Assembly: GCA_029213025.1 (NCBI GenBank)
Contig: JARGOZ010000020.1
Span: 8,080-62,386, forward strand
Direction: 5' to 3'
Source: Verrucomicrobiales bacterium
GTDB lineage: Bacteria; Verrucomicrobiota; Verrucomicrobiia; Verrucomicrobiales; DEV007
DNA length: 54,307 nt
Shown: in pieces, positions 50,363 to 54,307 of the stretch
Layout of the letters: each line of letters begins with the position of its first letter
How positions within the stretch are numbered: the stretch's first letter is position 1
The notes under the pieces: model-generated
Databases searched by the model: none
Seen by the model: the letters and a program-made list of their open reading frames with translations, nothing else
Told to the model about the DNA's origin: nothing
Translations under genes and position numbers: made by a program

Positions 50363-52825
50363 ATGTCTTCAAATCGGTTTCAGAAAAGTGTCGGCCTGGT
50401 TGCCTCGGTCGGCCTTACCTTGACGATTATTTCCTGCGAAAACACCCGGAATTTTTCCGATGTCGGCAGCGGGAAAGAACCGGTGCTTGAAAAGGCTGCA
50501 CCTGCGCCCCCGGCACAACGCCGGACGGAACCGCACGTAAGCAACCCGGTCGAAAAGACGGTAGCAGGTCAAGTGGAGAAAGCTGAACCAAAGACGGTGG
50601 AGCCGCCGAAGAAAACGCAACCGGTGACGGCTCCCGCTTCGGTGGCGACGGCTCTGCCTCCGGTAAAGAAAGTCGAAGTTCCGGAAGATCTCCCAAGGGC
50701 GGTCGATTCGAACACAAAGATCGTGAAGTTTGCCGGTTCGGACATGATCAAACATCCCATCGGGATGACTTTTACTAAAGGCGGCAAACTGCTCGTGATC
50801 GAATCGCACACCCATTTCCGCCCGAAAACCTACAATGGCCCCGAGTCGGATCAGATCATCTGGATTCGCGATACCGATAATGATGGCAAAGCCGACAAAC
50901 GCTCGGTCTTCTTCGGTAGTAATCTGAAAGCGACAATGAACATCGCAGTTCATCCGCAGTCGGGTGCGATTTACGCCGCGACAAAAACCGGCATCGTTCG
51001 CATATGGGATCGCGATGACGACGGTGTCGCCGATCCGGGTTCAGAGGAAAAAGTGATCTTTTTCGAGTTCGACAGCAAATACCTCGACAACGGCTACGGC
51101 TGCGCAGGTCTGGCATTCGACAACGATGGCAATCTGCTGTTCGGGATCGGCGGTCTTCTCGGGGCTCCCTATACATTACAGGATGGCGACGGTACTTCCT
51201 ATAGCAATCAGGGCGAGGGCGGTAATATATGGAAATGTACGGCAGACGGGCACGGGCTCAAAAATTTCGCTACCGGTTTTTGGAATCCTTTTGGCCTTTG
51301 CTATACTCCCGAAGGACATGCCTTTGTTACTGACAACGACCCGAGTTCCCGTCCGCCGAGTCGGCTTCACCATGTGATTGATGGCGGCGACTACGGCTAC
51401 CAGTTTCGTTACGGCAGCAGCGGTAAACACCCCTTCATTTCGTGGGACGGGGAGTTGCCCGGGACTCTGCCGATGCTGTCCGGGACCGGCGACGCTCCGT
51501 GTGATGTGATTTATCACCAGGGCAATTTGATAGTGGGCAGCTGGTCGGATCACCGGGTGGAAGTCTATCCATTGAAATGGGACAAGACTCATTTTACCAC
51601 TTCCGGAAAAACGATGGTGAAAGGCGGGGTTGATTTCCGTCCGGTCGGTTTTGCGGTGAACGATGCCGGTGAATTGTATATGAGCGACTGGGTCAAAGGG
51701 GACTACCAGCTGCACGGTCACGGAGCCATCTGGAAGCTGGAAAACTGGCAGCCTGCGGAATCTCCGGTCGATCCGGTCATCAACCCGGCGGATGACATCG
51801 ATGCGGAAAATCCATGGACCTTTTCGAGGATGATATCCGGCGAAGTTCCGGAGGCACCTATGTCCGCGGAAAGGAAACAGGTCTATGATCTGCTTTCCGC
51901 CCGTTTTCACAAAAAAGAAGAGGGCCTCCAGCTTCTCAGAGATGCGCTGAACAGCGAGGGTAGTTCCGAAACGCTTCGTATGCTGGCGTTAAAATGGATA
52001 TCCGACGAGAAACTGCCCGGCTTCGATTCGGAGATCGAAAAAGAAATCAGGAATCCTTCGTCCGCCGAAATTTTTGAAGCAGCCATCACCGTGAAAGCCC
52101 GGCTCGGGGGCCAGGGGACGATGGATAAAGATCTGCAAAAACTGGTATTGGAAGAACTCGATTCCGATTCGCCTCTGGCACGGCGGGCGGCGTTCCTGAT
52201 TCTGGATGAAAGGGGTAAAGTGGAGTTGCCTAAGCTGAGAGAGATCTACAAGAACGGCGACGACTACATGCGCTCCGGAGTGGCTTTGACTCTTCAGGAG
52301 CATGAAGACAAAGAAGGGGCCCGTGCCTTCGCCAAAGAAATCATCGAGAACGATCCCAGCGAAAAAGTCAGATCATTTGCCAGTCTCACCAACCCGGATG
52401 TCGCGGTAGTTGAACCGAACGATCCATTGGAACACGGCGAATATTTGTTTCACAAAAACTGCGCCAAATGTCATTGCGTAGGCGGTTTCGGTAAAAAGGG
52501 CGGATTGGATCTCACTTCGATTGGAGTAAGAGGAAAGGAACACATAATTCGTTCCGTTCACGAACCGTCGCTGGAAATCGCTCCCCAATACGAAACCTGG
52601 AAAGTCCGCATGGCCGACGGCAAAGAGCATGTCGGTTTTGTCCTCGGCGAGAAAGCAGGTATGCACTACTACAGCGATGCCGCCGGTGACAGATTCACGA
52701 TCAATACCACCAACATGGTCGAGCGCGAGCATTTACCCTACTCACTGATGCCGCCCATGCTGAACAAGCAGATCGGCGAAGACAAGTTCGATCACCTCGT
52801 CACCTGGCTGACCCAGCTGAAGTAG
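50363..52825 (+). CDS. PVC-type lipoprotein: beta-propeller, HEAT-like helices and C-terminal CxxCH haem domain
   Basis: 820 residues from ATG 50363; a GTG at 50321 is a weaker alternative. A lipobox-like IISC near residue 25 follows the hydrophobic core. A Pro/Lys-rich linker (35-110) leads to a six-bladed propeller of the membrane-bound dehydrogenase/glucose dehydrogenase-like type (HPIGMTFTKGGKLLVIESH, GLAFDNDGNLLFGIGG, WNPFGLCYTPEGHAFVTDND, PVGFAVNDAGELYMSDWV). Helical HEAT-like repeats follow (about 500-670), then the cytochrome CAKCH at 700-704 with a downstream Met-containing MPPM. This architecture is typical of Planctomycetes and Verrucomicrobia. Likely a periplasmic redox protein involved in carbohydrate oxidation; substrate unknown. 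Confidence 0.9.
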   Translation: MSSNRFQKSVGLVASVGLTLTIISCENTRNFSDVGSGKEPVLEKAAPAPPAQRRTEPHVSNPVEKTVAGQVEKAEPKTVEPPKKTQPVTAPASVATALPPVKKVEVPEDLPRAVDSNTKIVKFAGSDMIKHPIGMTFTKGGKLLVIESHTHFRPKTYNGPESDQIIWIRDTDNDGKADKRSVFFGSNLKATMNIAVHPQSGAIYAATKTGIVRIWDRDDDGVADPGSEEKVIFFEFDSKYLDNGYGCAGLAFDNDGNLLFGIGGLLGAPYTLQDGDGTSYSNQGEGGNIWKCTADGHGLKNFATGFWNPFGLCYTPEGHAFVTDNDPSSRPPSRLHHVIDGGDYGYQFRYGSSGKHPFISWDGELPGTLPMLSGTGDAPCDVIYHQGNLIVGSWSDHRVEVYPLKWDKTHFTTSGKTMVKGGVDFRPVGFAVNDAGELYMSDWVKGDYQLHGHGAIWKLENWQPAESPVDPVINPADDIDAENPWTFSRMISGEVPEAPMSAERKQVYDLLSARFHKKEEGLQLLRDALNSEGSSETLRMLALKWISDEKLPGFDSEIEKEIRNPSSAEIFEAAITVKARLGGQGTMDKDLQKLVLEELDSDSPLARRAAFLILDERGKVELPKLREIYKNGDDYMRSGVALTLQEHEDKEGARAFAKEIIENDPSEKVRSFASLTNPDVAVVEPNDPLEHGEYLFHKNCAKCHCVGGFGKKGGLDLTSIGVRGKEHIIRSVHEPSLEIAPQYETWKVRMADGKEHVGFVLGEKAGMHYYSDAAGDRFTINTTNMVEREHLPYSLMPPMLNKQIGEDKFDHLVTWLTQLK

Positions 52826-52928
52826 ATTCAGAGCCCGGGCACTGAAGAATTTCGGTAAGAAGTAGACTCTGCTGGAAATTACGCGTGAATTTTCGCTCAG
52901 AATAGTTTACCCGTTTGATTCCTTCTTC

Positions 52929-54307
52929 ATGAAAAAGCTGTTGGCAGCCATTGTTATTATTCTCGTTCTGCTCGGTATAGCCGGAGGTGCCGCATTCCAC
53001 TATCTGAGTAAAGGCGGGGGGCTCTCGCTTCGCGTATCGGCCTCTCCGCCAAAAGAACCGCCCCGCGGGGAAGAGGATTATCCTCAGGCAGAAAGCTCGA
53101 TTCTCTCGGTAAAACTCGATTTGCCGATCTCTACCATCGAAGCGGAGGCCAATAAAAATGTCCCTCAGGATATCTCAGGCGTGGAACAAAAAGATTTCCA
53201 CCAGATGATCAAAAACGGCACGGTTTGTTCCCGATGCAATCACATTACAAAACTCGGGCCGGAACCTGACATTCCGCCTTCCGATCCAGGGTGTCGCCCG
53301 GGTTTCCGGTCAGGTTGATGCCCAGATCGTGAGCTTTCCGATCGACAGCACGGCCAATCTGGGTGGCCATATTCATGGAACCGTCACGCCACAGATCAAT
53401 CAGGACTGGCAGTTGATACCCAATCTCGATCCCTACCTGAATCTCACTCAGGCCGACGTAACCCTCGGCCGAATTGGTACGATCAGTGCGCGGGACATCA
53501 TCGAAAAAGCCGCCGAACCGCTCATTCGGAAAGAACTGGCCGGGCTCAGTCAAAGTATCGATCTAAAAGAACATATCAGAAAAGTGTGGGATCAGCTGCA
53601 TTTGAACCAACAGGTCAATGATGACCCTCCTGTATTTGCTGTAGTCGATCCCTATGCCATTTCTCTGGCCCCGATCGACTACTCCAATGCATACAACCTT
53701 TCAGTAACGCTCTCTATGGAGGCGAATACCTATTTGTCGAGTCATCCGGGAGACGGGATCTATCCGGAGCCTCTGCCGGGTCTGAAGCTAATTCCCTACA
53801 ATCCGGCGAACCTGCTGCAGATACCTGTAGTTGTCGATGTCGAGATGCTAAACGGCAAAATGGCTGATCAGTCTTTCAGTGAAGCCGGCTCAAATGGCTC
53901 TGCTATTTCGGTAAATGAATTTGAACTTCGCATCGGGCAGGACGGGTATGTCATTCTCGGTTGCTATCTCATTGCAAATAGTGGCGGCAAAGTAGATAAA
54001 ACGATATCCGGCCGGATTTGGGTTCAGGCCAAACCGCAACTGGATGCCACCAATCAGTTACTCACCTTTTCCAGTATTGAACTGACAAAAGAGACCCGGG
54101 CCGCTATACCGAAAACTGCTAGGATCATGTTGGAAAGTCAGCTCGTCGCTTCGCTAACCAAACAGCTGAAAATCGATCTGAAAAAATATATGCCCGACCT
54201 GGAGTCGGAATTACAGAAAAAGATCACCACGCAGGAAGTCCCTGAAGGGATTGATTTAATCGTCGGCAAACCGACCATCAAACTGCTCAGGATCTACACC
54301 GTGACCC
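52929..54307 (+). CDS. DUF4403 family protein, frameshifted and cut by the window end
   Basis: The ATG frame encodes a signal/anchor helix (LLAAIVIILVLLGIAGGAA), then SSILSVKLDLPISTIEAE with NKNVP, the typical DUF4403 start, but stops at 53318 in non-family sequence. From about 53216 the +1 frame continues as ARFVPDAITLQNSGRNL, then LTFRLPIQGVARVSGQVDA and on to the last base without a stop, through blocks such as LDPYLNLTQADVTLGRIG and EVPEGIDLIVGKPTIKLL. Removing one A from the A5 run at 53211-53215 joins them. The reconstructed protein is about 459 residues up to the edge, close to full length for the family, whose function is unknown. Confidence 0.65.

Overview
This 54.3-kb window looks like chromosomal DNA from a member of the Verrucomicrobiota (PVC superphylum). 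The assignment is inferred from gene content: a lipoprotein with a C-terminal CxxCH haem domain of the PVC type, two Cys-type sulfatases, DUF4091, DUF1080 and DUF4403 proteins, a cytochrome c / copper type II monooxygenase, a BlaI-M56 pair with a secretin-like tail, and many exported proteins. I saw no rRNA or tRNA genes, no CRISPR array and no complete insertion sequence.

Layout. 0-1 kb: the 3' end of a gene of 18-bp repeats (hexapeptide [N/S]ASPQY) and a His-rich exported metal binder. 1.4-7.6 kb: a DUF2637 (SpdB-like) membrane protein, an animal-type haem peroxidase, a sulfatase and an exported protein of unknown role. 7.6-11 kb: a same-strand cluster of cytochrome c/Cu monooxygenase, ECF sigma factor, small membrane protein (likely anti-sigma), CnrX/Spy-like periplasmic protein and redoxin. 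11-16.9 kb: DUF4091 and HupE/UreJ-like proteins, a second sulfatase and DUF2200. 17-20 kb: M56/BlaR1 protease (frameshifted) and BlaI with an operator. 21-25 kb: two paralogous small membrane proteins, a radical SAM enzyme resembling tetraether-lipid synthases, an Lgt-like protein, a broken DUF6691/YedE remnant and a sterol-desaturase-family oxidase, possibly a membrane-lipid modification locus. 25-28 kb: a gene-poor patch with remnants and inverted repeats. 28.4-33.4 kb: an EF-hand/His/Cys-rich metal binder divergent from an OmpR-type two-component system. The kinase 3' end is duplicated (283 bp) around a 1.2-kb cassette encoding a ribbon-helix-helix-like protein and an HNH nuclease. 33.8-38.3 kb: gltB. 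38-54 kb: scattered metabolic and exported genes, a shortened NodT/TolC-like lipoprotein, a PQQ-type propeller, the CxxCH lipoprotein and a frameshifted DUF4403 gene running off the end.

Two window-wide patterns stand out. First, a dispersed intergenic repeat (17-bp imperfect dyad ATTGTACCCTGTTGAAT, spaced at exactly 22 bp with 5-bp mostly GC-rich spacers) occurs at six places. Second, four genes or remnants are interrupted by single-base shifts; three lie at homopolymer runs and the fourth at a TTTAAA stretch. These are either recent decay or sequencing/assembly errors and should be resolved before the genes are called dead.
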